The position numbers and the translations under genes are program-made. From NCBI GenBank assembly GCA_964619265.1, contig CAZUCE010000012.1, positions 1 through 64,000 on the forward strand: 64,000 bases of DNA, in the 5' to 3' direction. The notes beneath the pieces are model-generated. The model saw only the letters and a list, made by a program, of their open reading frames with translations. It did not search any database and had not been told where the DNA came from. The stretch comes from CAZUCE01 sp964619265 (lineage in GTDB: Bacteria; Planctomycetota; UBA1135; GCA-002686595). Below are positions 9,004-17,720 of the stretch, one piece after another; the first letter of the stretch is position 1; every line of letters starts with the position of its first letter.

Positions 9004-9771
9004 GTGCTGACCGATTCCCATTCACACCTTTACTCCAAGGGTCTGATCGAAGACCTGGACGGCGTCCTCGACCGCGCGGCCCAGGCTGGCGTCGATCGGA
9101 TGGTTTTGGTCGGAACCAACCTTGAAACGTCGCGAACCTGCTTCGAGCTAGCCGACCGCCACCCCCAGCTCTACCCCACCGCGGGCATTCATCCCCACGA
9201 TGCGGACGATGTGTTGGCGGGGGCGCGCGAGGAAATCGAGAAGCTGTGCGAGGATCCGCGCTGCGTTGCCGTGGGCGAAACGGGGCTCGACTTCTTCAAG
9301 GGCTTTTCGGGCCGCGAAGCCCAGCTCGAGAACTTTGCCTGGCACCTCAAACTCGCCTGCCGCCTGGACAAGCCGGTCGTCATCCACTGCCGCGATGCCC
9401 ACGAGGACACGCTTGCTCTGCTGCGCGAACACCCCGGCGTGCGTGGCGTCATGCATTGCTACGCGATGGGCCCAGACGAGCTTCCCGGGTATCTGGAGGC
9501 TGGGATGTACATCTCATTCTCCGGCGTCGTCACCTACCCGAAGAACAGCTTCAACCGCGAGGCGGCCAAGCTTGTTCCCGAAGACCGCCTGCTGGTCGAA
9601 ACGGACAGCCCCTACCTCGCCCCCCAGTCGCGCCGTGGCAAACGCAACGAGCCCGCCAACGTTCGCGAGGTACTCGAGGTCGTCGCGGCTACCCGCGGCG
9701 ACGATTCAAGCGCTCTAGCGGAACGGGCGGCGCTCAATGCCGATGCCCTGTTCGGCCTTCCGTCGCGCTAG
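9004..9771 (+). CDS. tatD: TatD family metal-dependent hydrolase (DNase)
   Basis: A 255-residue amidohydrolase-fold nuclease starting at GTG. It shows every TatD landmark: the metal-binding DSHSHL at the very N-terminus, GIHPHDA, GETGLDF, VIHCRDA, HCY and the final ETDSPYLAP followed by RGKRNEPANV. TatD proteins are Mg2+-dependent 3'-5' exonucleases acting on single-stranded DNA and RNA, linked to DNA repair and nucleic-acid turnover. Length is standard. The gene is followed by a hairpin with a U-run. Confidence 0.95.
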   Translation: MLTDSHSHLYSKGLIEDLDGVLDRAAQAGVDRMVLVGTNLETSRTCFELADRHPQLYPTAGIHPHDADDVLAGAREEIEKLCEDPRCVAVGETGLDFFKGFSGREAQLENFAWHLKLACRLDKPVVIHCRDAHEDTLALLREHPGVRGVMHCYAMGPDELPGYLEAGMYISFSGVVTYPKNSFNREAAKLVPEDRLLVETDSPYLAPQSRRGKRNEPANVREVLEVVAATRGDDSSALAERAALNADALFGLPSR

Positions 9772-9801
9772 CCGGGCGTGACCGGAGTGCCGTGCCCCGG
9801 G

Positions 9802-9825
9802 GGGTGCTTCACCCGAGGTTTTTTT
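9802..9825 (+). terminator. Rho-independent terminator after tatD
   Basis: A short hairpin GGGTG-CTT-CACCC (9802-9814) is followed by GAGG and a run of seven T (9819-9825), about 30 bases past the tatD stop. Confidence 0.6.
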
Positions 9826-9890
9826 CAGGCCCAGGCAAGACACTAGGTCCGCCCCTCAGGATCCCCGGCGCCTTGACCCGCGCGAGAGTC

Positions 9891-10649
9891 CTATTGGGTG
9901 ACCTTCCACTCGTAGCCGTCGAACCCAATCGGGCCGGCGGCGGAATTGGCGGTCGCGCCGCTCATATCCTCGGCGATGTATGCAGCCGAGAACTCAGGAC
10001 CTCCATTGAGGCCAGAGTACTGAGCGTTCTTGTTGCGGTTGTTGTACTGCAACAGATCGCCGGTTTGGTTGATGAAGAAGGCCCGGTTGCCGGAGCGGCC
10101 AGCGATCTGCGGCCAGGCGTAGCAGCACCAGTAGATCTCGGCCTGGGATGAATCCACAGCCGAACCTTCGGTGAACCCACCGTTCAAATCCTCAGGCACG
10201 CCCTTCGGCTCGCTGTCCCCGTTGGGCAGGAACATGCGGTAGTAGTAGCCCGAGCGCAGCACAACGCCGTCTTGGACGTCGCCAAAAGCGACCGAGAGCG
10301 AGTCGGGGTTCATGAAGGCGTTGCCCAGTTCCATCCCGCCCGCACCGTCCCACTCGCGCAGGGGCCTGGTGCCGGCCAGTTCGCCCAGGTAGCCGTACTC
10401 CCCGATACCATCGAGGTCAGTATCCATGGCGACAATCGTCTTGATCTGGGCTTGCGCAGCGGAGATCGCGCGCAGAGTGGAGATCACAGCAGACTCGTTC
10501 GCAACAGGGCGCGCCGCGAGCAGCTTCGGGATCGCGAAGGAACTGATCAGGACCGCGATTGAAATCGTGATCATGAGTTCGGCGATCGTAAACCCGTGCC
10601 GAGAGCAGGAGTCTCCGAGCGGCTGGCGGGTAGGGCGAAGTTGACGCAT
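9891..10649 (-). CDS. Type IV prepilin/pseudopilin-like protein (second copy)
   Basis: A 252-residue prepilin with a class III signal. A 19-residue charged leader ends in Gly19, followed by FTIAELMI, with Glu at +5, and a 20-residue hydrophobic helix. The site differs from the canonical FTLIEL. The soluble domain carries a distinctive block (YWCCYAWP, then FFINQTGDLLQ) shared with the neighbouring pilin at 10857-11633, so the two are paralogues. It would be processed by the prepilin peptidase at 17721-18677 and assembled by PilB/PilC. Major or minor pilin, or T2SS pseudopilin, cannot be decided. Confidence 0.85.
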   Translation of the reverse strand: MRQLRPTRQPLGDSCSRHGFTIAELMITISIAVLISSFAIPKLLAARPVANESAVISTLRAISAAQAQIKTIVAMDTDLDGIGEYGYLGELAGTRPLREWDGAGGMELGNAFMNPDSLSVAFGDVQDGVVLRSGYYYRMFLPNGDSEPKGVPEDLNGGFTEGSAVDSSQAEIYWCCYAWPQIAGRSGNRAFFINQTGDLLQYNNRNKNAQYSGLNGGPEFSAAYIAEDMSGATANSAAGPIGFDGYEWKVTQ

Positions 10650-10762
10650 GGGTCTTGAGCGGTAGGTGGCGAGCGGAAGCCTTGAAGGGATCAGGCTGCG
10701 AGCCGTGCAGCGGGCGAGCGGAACGTAGAGCGCGCTGCGAATCGGTGCGAAGAAAACAGATC

Positions 10763-10791
10763 GGGGGGCCGCAAACTGGTTACGGCCCCCC
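10763..10791 (-). terminator. Terminator after the pilin gene
   Basis: A nine-bp perfect stem (GGGGGGCCG / CGGCCCCCC) with an 11-base loop lies about 65 bases downstream of the 10857-11633 gene. On the minus strand it is followed by the T-rich sequence GATCTGTTTTCTTC, which fits intrinsic termination. Confidence 0.7.
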
Positions 10792-10856
10792 TTGATTGCT
10801 TGGAGCCGGGCGCCGCAGCGTGAGCCGCGACGCCTGACCTTTATGCTAGGGCAGCT

Positions 10857-11633
10857 TTACTGGACGACAGTCCAAGTGTTCATGTCAGAACCGTCGAAGC
10901 CAGCGGCCGAGTTGGCCGTCGCCGCGCTCATGTCGTCGTCCGAGCCGCCGGCAACGCCGGAGGGGCGGTACGCCGCGCTGAATTCCGGGGTGCTACCACC
11001 CGCGATCTGACCCTCGTAGTTCCATCCGCCGGAACCGTCTTTGTTGTTGTGCTGGAGGATGTCGCCGTCTTGGTTGATGAAGAAGACGCGGTTGCCGGTT
11101 CCGCCAGCGTCCAGGGGCCACGCGTAGCAGCACCAGAAGATCTCGGAGTTGTCCGAGTCGACCGGGTTCGCGGAATCCCAGCCACCATCGGCCGCTTCAG
11201 CGGATCCGGCGGGCGGGTCCGTGGCGTCCGGAAGGAAGATCTGGAAGACGTAGCCCGAGCGGGTCACGACACGGTCGTCAACCAAGCCCAGCGCGGAGCT
11301 GAGCATGGCCGGCGACAGCACTTCGTTCACGCCGCCCAACGCGGTGCCGCCGGAGCCGTCGGCCTCGCGCAGAGGCGCGGTACCGGCGAGCTCGGCGAAG
11401 AAGCCGTACTCACCGGCGCCATCTTCGTCAACGTCGATCGAAACCGACGACTGAATCTGGGCCTGCGCGGAGGCGATCGAGCGGAGCGTGGAAATGGCGG
11501 CCGATTCGTTGGCCGAGAGCCGGGCACTCAGGAGCTTCGGAATCGCCACGGAGGCGATCACGGCGATAATCGCGACAACGATCATCAGCTCGATGAGGGT
11601 GAAACCGGCGTTCTTGCGGTTGTTTAGTTTCAC
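10857..11633 (-). CDS. Type IV prepilin/pseudopilin-like protein (canonical N-terminus)
   Basis: I place the start at GTG 11633, which gives a 258-residue prepilin with a ten-residue basic leader (KLNNRKNAG) and the textbook cleavage and helix motif FTLIELMIVVAIIAVIA. Upstream in-frame ATGs would add an implausible 108-residue Pro/Arg-rich extension. The domain after the helix shares SANESAAISTLRSI, EYGFFAELAGT and WCCYAWP with the 9891-10649 protein. The latter has only this set in common, while both have a long acidic, Ca-binding-like stretch (VDEDGAGEYG). It is probably the major subunit of the pair, since it has its own terminator and a candidate promoter (inference). Confidence 0.88.
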   Translation of the reverse strand: MKLNNRKNAGFTLIELMIVVAIIAVIASVAIPKLLSARLSANESAAISTLRSIASAQAQIQSSVSIDVDEDGAGEYGFFAELAGTAPLREADGSGGTALGGVNEVLSPAMLSSALGLVDDRVVTRSGYVFQIFLPDATDPPAGSAEAADGGWDSANPVDSDNSEIFWCCYAWPLDAGGTGNRVFFINQDGDILQHNNKDGSGGWNYEGQIAGGSTPEFSAAYRPSGVAGGSDDDMSAATANSAAGFDGSDMNTWTVVQ

Positions 11634-11646
11634 GGTATGGAGTCTT

Positions 11647-11675
11647 TCTGTTGGAAATGCCTTCGGTTCTGTCAA
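11647..11675 (-). promoter_or_regulatory. Candidate promoter of the pilin gene
   Basis: On the minus strand a perfect TTGACA -35 box (11675-11670) is followed after 17 bases by a weak -10 (AACAGA, about 11652-11647). The start codon lies roughly 14 bases further on. The -10 match is poor, so confidence is modest. The rest of 11676-12060 shows nothing I can name. Confidence 0.35.
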
Positions 11676-12060
11676 ACCCGTCGCGTGCACACCGCGCCTC
11701 CCCGAGAATGTGGGGCGGCAGGGCACTTCCGCGTCCCACCGTCCGTGCCCTAGCGCCGGATCCTTGCGGAACCCGCTTCGGGCTCGGGTCGGCGCGACGA
11801 CGGCGCGCAGAAACGAGTTGCCCTTTGGAAAGCTCCACCTCGGGTCCCATCCAGGCACGGACGGGGAGGCAGGATCAGCCCTTCGGACAAAAGAGCAGAT
11901 CGGCCTTCCAAGCTCCCCGCCTTGAATGTCAACGGGACTTTTCGGATTTTCTTCCAAGGCCCCGTTCGATCGGAAATCGGTTCCGGACCCGAATCGCTTT
12001 AAGGGCTTGTCTTCACCCCTCTCGGAGCCCCGCAGTCCGGAAACAATTGCTCGGTTAAGC

Positions 12061-12100
12061 CAAGGGCCCGGCTAGCGCTTGCGCGCTCGCCGGGCCCTTG
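12061..12100 (-). terminator. Strong hairpin terminator after pilC
   Basis: A perfect 12-bp inverted repeat (CAAGGGCCCGGC / GCCGGGCCCTTG) with a 16-base loop starts 30 bases downstream of the pilC stop. It separates the pilT-pilB-pilC cluster from the pilin genes. Confidence 0.75.
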
Positions 12101-12129
12101 AACCACTCAGGACGTCGTTTTGCCTCGCG

Positions 12130-13428
12130 TCAGCCGCTGTTGTTTCCCAACTGACCGACGATATCGAGGATCGGAAGGAACACCGACAAGACGACGCCGC
12201 CTACGATGATTCCCATGAAACTGATCAGCAACGGCTCGATCAAGCTGGTCAACGACTTGATTTGTGCCTTGACCTGAGCATCGTAGAACTCGGCGATCTT
12301 CTCGAGCAGCTGCTCCAGCGCACCAGACTTCTCGCCGATCGAGATCATCCGCACCACCATCGGCGGGAAGACTTTTGCCTCGCTGAGCGGCTCGGACAAC
12401 ATGTTTCCGTTGCGGACACTGTCTTTCGAAGCGTTCACCGCATTCGAGATGACACGGTTGCCCGCCGTCTCCGAGACGATGTCCAAGGTGCCCATGATCG
12501 GCACACCGGATCGGATCAGGGTTGCGAAGGTACGGCTGAAGCGCGCCAGCGCGATCTTCCGAGCGAGCTGCCCGAAAACCGGAGCTCGCAAGCGCCCATG
12601 GTCAAGAGCCAAGGCACCAAATTCGGTGCGCGAGAACATCCAAAACGCCGCACTGAGGACCATCACGCCGCCGAGCCCTTGGGCCCATTTCTCGCGCAGC
12701 CAATCCGAAGTCGCCAGCACGAATTCGGTGAGCGGCGGCAGCTTACTGCCGAGGCTCTCGAACACTTGCCGGAAGGTCGGCACGACTCCGAGCATCAGGA
12801 ACAAGGTGATCCCGAGTACCAGGAACAGACTGATGACCGGATAGGTCATCGCCGACTTGACCTCGCGACGCAGCTCTTCGGAGGACTCAACGTACTCGGC
12901 CAAGCGCAACAGGATCACGTCCATCTGACCCGACGCTTCACCAGCCCGAACCATCGAGCAGTACAGAGGCGTAAAGGCCTTCGGGCAAGTTTCCATTGCG
13001 GTGGACAGGTCCGACCCGCCGCGCAGATCGGAGGTCAGCTTGGCGCAGGTCGCCTTGAGCCCCGGGGTTTCAGCCTGAGCTTCGAGAACATCCAGCGACT
13101 CGAGAAGCGACAGGCCGGCCCCGATCATCGTCGAGAGCTGGCGCGTAAACAGCACCAGTTCGTCGCGATTGGTCTTCGGGACGTTGCCGCCCAGAGTCAT
13201 GTTCAAGGAGAAGCCGCCGGACTTCTCGCCGCTTGGCTGGTTCGCCTTGGCTTTGGTCTTGCCCTTGGACTTGGTCTTTGAGCCCTTGCCCGCGCCTTCC
13301 TCGACCCGCATCGGGGTCAGCTGCTTTTGGCGCAGGTGAGCCAGAACTTCCTGGCGGTCGTCGGCGTCGAACGAACCTTCGACGGTTTGACCAGTCGGGT
13401 CCTTGGCAGCGTAGCGGAAAGTGGCCAC
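12130..13428 (-). CDS. pilC: Type IV pilus/type II secretion inner-membrane platform protein PilC/GspF
   Basis: A 432-residue integral membrane protein starting at GTG. The N-terminus has the family opening (ATFRYAAKDPTGQTVEG, DDRQEVLAHLRQKQLTP). A Lys-rich linker (about 48-70) is followed by two GspF domains: the first has LFTRQLSTMIGAGLSLLESL and SGQMDVILLRLAEY, the second ARFSRTFATLIRSGVPIMGTL and SGALEQLLEKIAEFYD. Three hydrophobic segments match the expected membrane topology. PilC couples the PilB and PilT ATPases to pilus polymerisation. It lies downstream of pilT and pilB in the same direction and ends at a strong terminator. Confidence 0.95.
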   Translation of the reverse strand: MATFRYAAKDPTGQTVEGSFDADDRQEVLAHLRQKQLTPMRVEEGAGKGSKTKSKGKTKAKANQPSGEKSGGFSLNMTLGGNVPKTNRDELVLFTRQLSTMIGAGLSLLESLDVLEAQAETPGLKATCAKLTSDLRGGSDLSTAMETCPKAFTPLYCSMVRAGEASGQMDVILLRLAEYVESSEELRREVKSAMTYPVISLFLVLGITLFLMLGVVPTFRQVFESLGSKLPPLTEFVLATSDWLREKWAQGLGGVMVLSAAFWMFSRTEFGALALDHGRLRAPVFGQLARKIALARFSRTFATLIRSGVPIMGTLDIVSETAGNRVISNAVNASKDSVRNGNMLSEPLSEAKVFPPMVVRMISIGEKSGALEQLLEKIAEFYDAQVKAQIKSLTSLIEPLLISFMGIIVGGVVLSVFLPILDIVGQLGNNSG

Positions 13429-13533
13429 AGGAGTAATTCCTCGAGGGATGGAGTGATGGGCGGAAAACGGAAGAAAGTAGGTCTGATTTTTAGAGCGGCG
13501 AGAAGTGAGGCTCGACCAGGCTCCAGTGCTGAA

Positions 13534-15234
13534 TCAGTCAGCCATGGTCACGCGCAGTACTTCCTCAACGGACGTCTTGCCGCGCATGGCGTTGAGCAAG
13601 CCAACGCGACGCAGGGAGAGCATTCCCTTCTTCAGCGCCACGTCTTTGATTTCACCGGCCGACTTCCCCTCCACGACCATGCGCTTGATGTCGTGGTCGA
13701 GCATCAGCGTTTCGAGGAGGGCGAAGCGACCCTTGTAGCCACCCGTACAGCGGGGACAGCCGTCTTGGTTTGCCTGGAACAACTCGAGGCCCGGCAGATC
13801 TTCCTCGCGGTAGCCGACCGAGTAGAGCTCTTCCTTGGGCAAGTGCACCATCAACCGACAGTGCGGACACAGCACCCTGGCGAGACGCTGGGCCGCAACA
13901 CAGACCAACGAGCTCGACACCATGAACGGGTCGATTCCCATGTCCACCAGACGCGTGATCGTCGAAGCGGCATCGTTGGTGTGCAGCGTCGAGAGCACCA
14001 GGTGACCGGTGAGCGCGGCCTTCACCGCGATCTCGGCCGTTTCGGTATCTCGAATCTCACCAACGAGCACCACGTCCGGGTCCTGACGCAGGATCGACCG
14101 GAGCGCGCCGGCGAAGGTCAGGCCCCGCTTGGGGTTGACCGGCACCTGGTTGACGCCGTCCATCCGGTACTCGACCGGATCTTCCACCGTCACCACGTTG
14201 ATCTCCGGCGTCGCGACCTCTTTGACAGCCGCGTACAGGGTCGTCGATTTACCGGAACCCGTCGGACCGGTGACCAGCACCATGCCATAGGACGACTCCG
14301 AGGCCGTCAGCATGTCCTGGAGGTTCTTCGGCTCGTAGCCGAGCTTGTCGAGCGACTTTGCCACCCCCGATGAGTCGAGGATTCGCATCACAGCTTTCTC
14401 GCCCCCCACGACCGGGAGAGTCGAGAGACGGAAGTCGATCTTGCGCCCTTCGAATCGAATCTGGAACTTGCCGTCCTGCGGACCAAACCGCTCGGCGATG
14501 TCCAAGTTCGCCATGATCTTGAGGCGCGAAATCAGAGCCGGAAGCATGCTCTTCGGCGGCCGCATGATGTCGTTCAGCCGGCCGTCAACCCGGTATCGAA
14601 CCCGAAGCTCCTTCTCCATGGGCTCAACGTGAATGTCGCTGGCCTTCTCTTTGAGAGCCTTCAGCAGCATCAAGTTGACGAGCTTGACCGCCGGGACGTC
14701 CTCTTCGGAACCGCCCTCGGAGATATCGATCTCGGCTTCCTTCGGCCTGCCGTCGTCAACCGCGATGTCGTCCGCGTGAACGCCACTGAGCAGCTCGTCC
14801 ACATTGGATTTTCCGTCGTCCAGGTGCCGATCAAAGGCCTGCCGGATCGCGATCGGATGGCTGAGCACCGGACGAACCCGACACCCGGAGAGGATGTTGA
14901 GGTCGTCTAGGGCGAGCACGTCGAACGGATCCGAGACCGCGACCGTCAGAATGTCGCCGTTCTTGGCGATCGGCAGCACGCCGTGCTCGACGCACGACTC
15001 GCGCGGAAGTGTCTCAAGCGCCAGCTTGTCCGGGTGAGCCCGGGACAAATCCAGCGCCGGGAGCCCCGAGGCGCGAGCCAGCACCTCGAAGAACTTCTCT
15101 TCGTCAATCTGGTCGCGCTCGAGCAACAGGCTGACCGTGGACTTGCCCGGTTCCTGGGCTTCGTCCCACTGGTCTTGGTTGACCAGTCCGGCGTCTAAAA
15201 GCAGACGCCGGATTTTGCTCGAGCTTCGCGCCAT
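13534..15234 (-). CDS. pilB: Type IV pilus assembly ATPase PilB (GspE family)
   Basis: A 566-residue cytosolic hexameric secretion ATPase. The N-terminal MshEN-type domain is followed by the AAA-like motor with Walker A GPTGSGKSTT, Asp box, Walker B-type ILRQDPDVVLVGEIRD and His box STLHTNDA. A Cys4 zinc motif (CPHC...CPRC) near the C-terminus is typical of extension ATPases PilB/GspE and absent from PilT. Its ATG overlaps the pilT stop by one base (TAATG), so expression is coupled. It powers pilin polymerisation or pseudopilus growth. Confidence 0.96.
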   Translation of the reverse strand: MARSSSKIRRLLLDAGLVNQDQWDEAQEPGKSTVSLLLERDQIDEEKFFEVLARASGLPALDLSRAHPDKLALETLPRESCVEHGVLPIAKNGDILTVAVSDPFDVLALDDLNILSGCRVRPVLSHPIAIRQAFDRHLDDGKSNVDELLSGVHADDIAVDDGRPKEAEIDISEGGSEEDVPAVKLVNLMLLKALKEKASDIHVEPMEKELRVRYRVDGRLNDIMRPPKSMLPALISRLKIMANLDIAERFGPQDGKFQIRFEGRKIDFRLSTLPVVGGEKAVMRILDSSGVAKSLDKLGYEPKNLQDMLTASESSYGMVLVTGPTGSGKSTTLYAAVKEVATPEINVVTVEDPVEYRMDGVNQVPVNPKRGLTFAGALRSILRQDPDVVLVGEIRDTETAEIAVKAALTGHLVLSTLHTNDAASTITRLVDMGIDPFMVSSSLVCVAAQRLARVLCPHCRLMVHLPKEELYSVGYREEDLPGLELFQANQDGCPRCTGGYKGRFALLETLMLDHDIKRMVVEGKSAGEIKDVALKKGMLSLRRVGLLNAMRGKTSVEEVLRVTMAD

Positions 15235-16298
15235 TAGGCTGCGCGCACCATGGTCTGCAGTTCGCTCGGATCGGACATCGAACGCTCAGCGTCGGCCAAT
15301 CGAACCGTTCCATTGCGCACGAGCTTGGCCAGCGAAGCTGCCATAGTTCCCATGCCGTAGCGAGCTCCGGTCTGGATCTGCGAGTACATCTGGTGAGCCT
15401 TGCCTTCACGAATCAGTGCGCGCACAGCAGGCGTAGCCGTCATGACTTCGGAAGCCATGGCTCGACCGCGGCCTTCAGCGCGCGGCAGAAGCTGCTGACA
15501 GAAAACACCTTCCAGGCAGAACGACAGCTGAGTTTGAACCTGCTGCTGCTGGTGAGCCGGGAACACATCGACGATCCGGTTGATCGTCTGAACGGCATCC
15601 GAAGTGTGTAGCGTGCCGAAGGTCAGGTGGCCGGTCTCGGCCAGCGTTAGCGCTGCTTCGATCGTCTCCAGGTCGCGGAGCTCGCCAACTAGCACAATAT
15701 CCGGGTCCTGACGAAGCACGCTTCGCAGCGCCTTGGCAAAGCCCTTGGTATCGCTGCCGACCTCACGCTGGGTCACCAGGCAGTTCTGGCTCTTGTGCGC
15801 GAATTCGATCGGGTCTTCGATCGTCACGATGTGACCCTCGCGCCCTTTGTTGATGAAGTCGATCATCGAGGCCAGCGAGGTGGACTTACCGGAGCCGGTC
15901 GCACCACAGACGAGCACCAGGCCCGAACGCAAGTTGCACAGTCGCTCGCAAACTTCCTCAGGGAGGCCCAGCTCTCCAAAGGAGGAGATTTCGTGGGGTA
16001 CGAGACGCAGTACGCAAGCCACCGAACCGCGCTGATAAAACACGTTGGCCCGGAATCGACCTTGTCCCTCTAGCTGGAAGGAACAGTCGAGCTCCATCTC
16101 GCGGTCGAGCTTCGCGATCTGGTCTGAGGTCAGGACGCTGGTCGACAGGCGACGAGTGTCGTCCGGAACCAGCGGTGGAGTGTCAACAGGCACCAAAATG
16201 CCGTCGACGCGAATCCGCGGCGGGGAGCCGACGGAAATGTGGAGGTCCGATCCACCCTTGCGCACCATTAGGGCAAGGAGGTCTTCCATTGTGATCAT
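15234..16298 (-). CDS. pilT: Type IV pilus retraction ATPase PilT
   Basis: A 354-residue ATPase with PilT features: MEDLLALMVRKGGSDLHISVGSPP at the start (SDLH), Walker A GATGSGKSTS, VLRQDPDIVLVGELRD and the His box GTLHTSDA, and no zinc motif. The AIRNLIRE-type C-terminal signature appears as VRALIREGKAHQMYSQIQTG. It drives pilus depolymerisation (twitching, DNA uptake) in the family. It is the first gene of the pilT-pilB-pilC cluster. The long leader (16299-16809) is GC-rich and without gene. Confidence 0.95.
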   Translation of the reverse strand: MITMEDLLALMVRKGGSDLHISVGSPPRIRVDGILVPVDTPPLVPDDTRRLSTSVLTSDQIAKLDREMELDCSFQLEGQGRFRANVFYQRGSVACVLRLVPHEISSFGELGLPEEVCERLCNLRSGLVLVCGATGSGKSTSLASMIDFINKGREGHIVTIEDPIEFAHKSQNCLVTQREVGSDTKGFAKALRSVLRQDPDIVLVGELRDLETIEAALTLAETGHLTFGTLHTSDAVQTINRIVDVFPAHQQQQVQTQLSFCLEGVFCQQLLPRAEGRGRAMASEVMTATPAVRALIREGKAHQMYSQIQTGARYGMGTMAASLAKLVRNGTVRLADAERSMSDPSELQTMVRAA

Positions 16299-16809
16299 GG
16301 CGGGGAATGGCTGGAGGGGAGAACCGGAAGGGGGCCCAGGTCTGTCCTCGCTTCGGGTGTCGGAGGTCCTGGGCTTGAGCCCCCGCCGGTGGAACTTCCT
16401 GCCGGTGCCCGATCCGGCCCCCCCCGGGTCCTCCCGGGTAAAGCAGCCGCCCTACTCCCGCACCCGCGAACGTCCGGCTCGCAGCGTGATCGCGGCGCAC
16501 TGCGCGTCTGGGTTCCTTCCCCCCGCCGTTTAGGACCCCCCCGGCCTGAGAGCCTCTGCCCGTTGGCTCTTAGAGCGGGCCGTGGGGAACCCGGGTCAGA
16601 GGCCCCTGTGCCTGGGGGGGCTAGCCGCGAGTAGGTGCGCTCCCTTCCCGGTCGAACCAGCCCAGCCTCCCCCCCACTTAGGAAGCTGGATTCCCGAGGA
16701 AATTCCCTTCGCGCCCTGCCTCTCCTCCCCTCCGAGCGGAAAGGCCCTCCAGTCCCAAGCGGCCAGCACTCCCTGCCGAGCCTGTTCGGCGAGTCCCGCC
16801 CCCAAGGCC
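16299..16809. other. Intergenic region upstream of pilT
   Basis: About 510 bases between the ompA-like gene terminator and pilT. It has several short GC-rich palindromes, but I see no gene, no convincing promoter and no recognisable RNA. Confidence 0.4.
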
Positions 16810-16849
16810 GCGGGCCCCGCCTCTTCCCTGAAAGAGAGGCGGGGCCCGC
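16810..16849 (-). terminator. Hairpin terminator after the ompA-like gene
   Basis: A perfect 15-bp inverted repeat (GCGGGCCCCGCCTCT / AGAGGCGGGGCCCGC) with a ten-base loop lies 22 bases downstream of the stop codon. No U-run follows. Confidence 0.7.
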
Positions 16850-16871
16850 AAAGGGAGGCTAGGAAAATTGT

Positions 16872-17525
16872 TCAGCCGTTGGGATGCACGATGATCTCGA
16901 CGCGGCGGTTGGCGGCCTTGTCGGGTGAGATCGGCTTGTACTCGCCGTGGCCGGCGACAACGCACTTCTCATCGGGCACCGCGCACTGGTTGACCAGAAA
17001 CTCGTGCACGCTTTGGGCGCGAGCCAGCGACAGCAGCCGGTTGGTCGGGAACTTCGACTTGGACTTGCTCGGCCTGTCCGTATCGGTGTGGCCTTCGATC
17101 GAAAAGCGCGCACTGGAATACTGGGGCGAGTTCAACTCGGCTGCGACGCTGCGCACCGCGGCCTGTCCACCGGTCGAAAGCTCTGCGGAACCCGAGGAAA
17201 ACGTGATCGAGCTCGGGATCGTGATCGTGAGCAGGCCGTTCTCGTTGTAGTCGATCGTGACACCGGAGCCGATGTCAGGCAGCGGGTCCCGCTGGCCAGC
17301 ACTGGCCGGAGCCGCGAACACCTCGCGCTCGGCCAACATGCGCTCGAGTTCCGAGTTGCGGCCGCGCAGGTTGTTGAGGTCGAGGTTCAAGCCTCGTTTC
17401 TCTTCCTGAAGGGAGACGATCCGGCCCTCGTACTCCTCGATCATTTGCTGGGTGGCGCAGCCGGTGAAGAACGGGACGCAAGCGAGGACCGCAAGGACGC
17501 GGCGAGGAGCTTTGGAGGAGAGCAT
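16872..17525 (-). CDS. OmpA-domain lipoprotein (peptidoglycan-binding)
   Basis: A 217-residue lipoprotein with lipobox FTGC (Cys23). Residues about 27-70 form a coiled coil (EEYEGRIVSLQEEKRGLNLD and following). The C-terminal half is an OmpA/MotB domain with the hallmarks ITFSSGSAELS, IEGHTDTD, NRLLSLARAQSV and the final NRRVEIIV. Such proteins tether the outer membrane or a membrane complex to peptidoglycan. The gene lies just upstream of pilT in the same direction, so it may anchor the pilus (inference); a Pal-like role is equally possible. Confidence 0.88.
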   Translation of the reverse strand: MLSSKAPRRVLAVLACVPFFTGCATQQMIEEYEGRIVSLQEEKRGLNLDLNNLRGRNSELERMLAEREVFAAPASAGQRDPLPDIGSGVTIDYNENGLLTITIPSSITFSSGSAELSTGGQAAVRSVAAELNSPQYSSARFSIEGHTDTDRPSKSKSKFPTNRLLSLARAQSVHEFLVNQCAVPDEKCVVAGHGEYKPISPDKAANRRVEIIVHPNG

Positions 17526-17720
17526 GGACTGAATCGAAGGAGAGGGTGCGCCCGGAACGACGGGGCTTGGGTTTTGAAGCCGGGTCCGTTCCGAGGCGAG
17601 CTCGCCGAGTGGGCGGGCTCGTGGCCGAGGGCCTGAGAAGCGGAGACCGGGAATCAGAAGTTCGTAGGCGCTCCCCGGAGCTTCGGCCGGGGGGACCGAA
17701 TTTGGGAAGCGGGCGCCGCC

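Noticed and set aside
12079..13281. Long plus-strand frame opposite pilC
   Set aside because: It is the antisense of a conserved membrane protein gene and has no conserved features; same for long frames at 45180-46511, 47126-48802 and 3418-4842.
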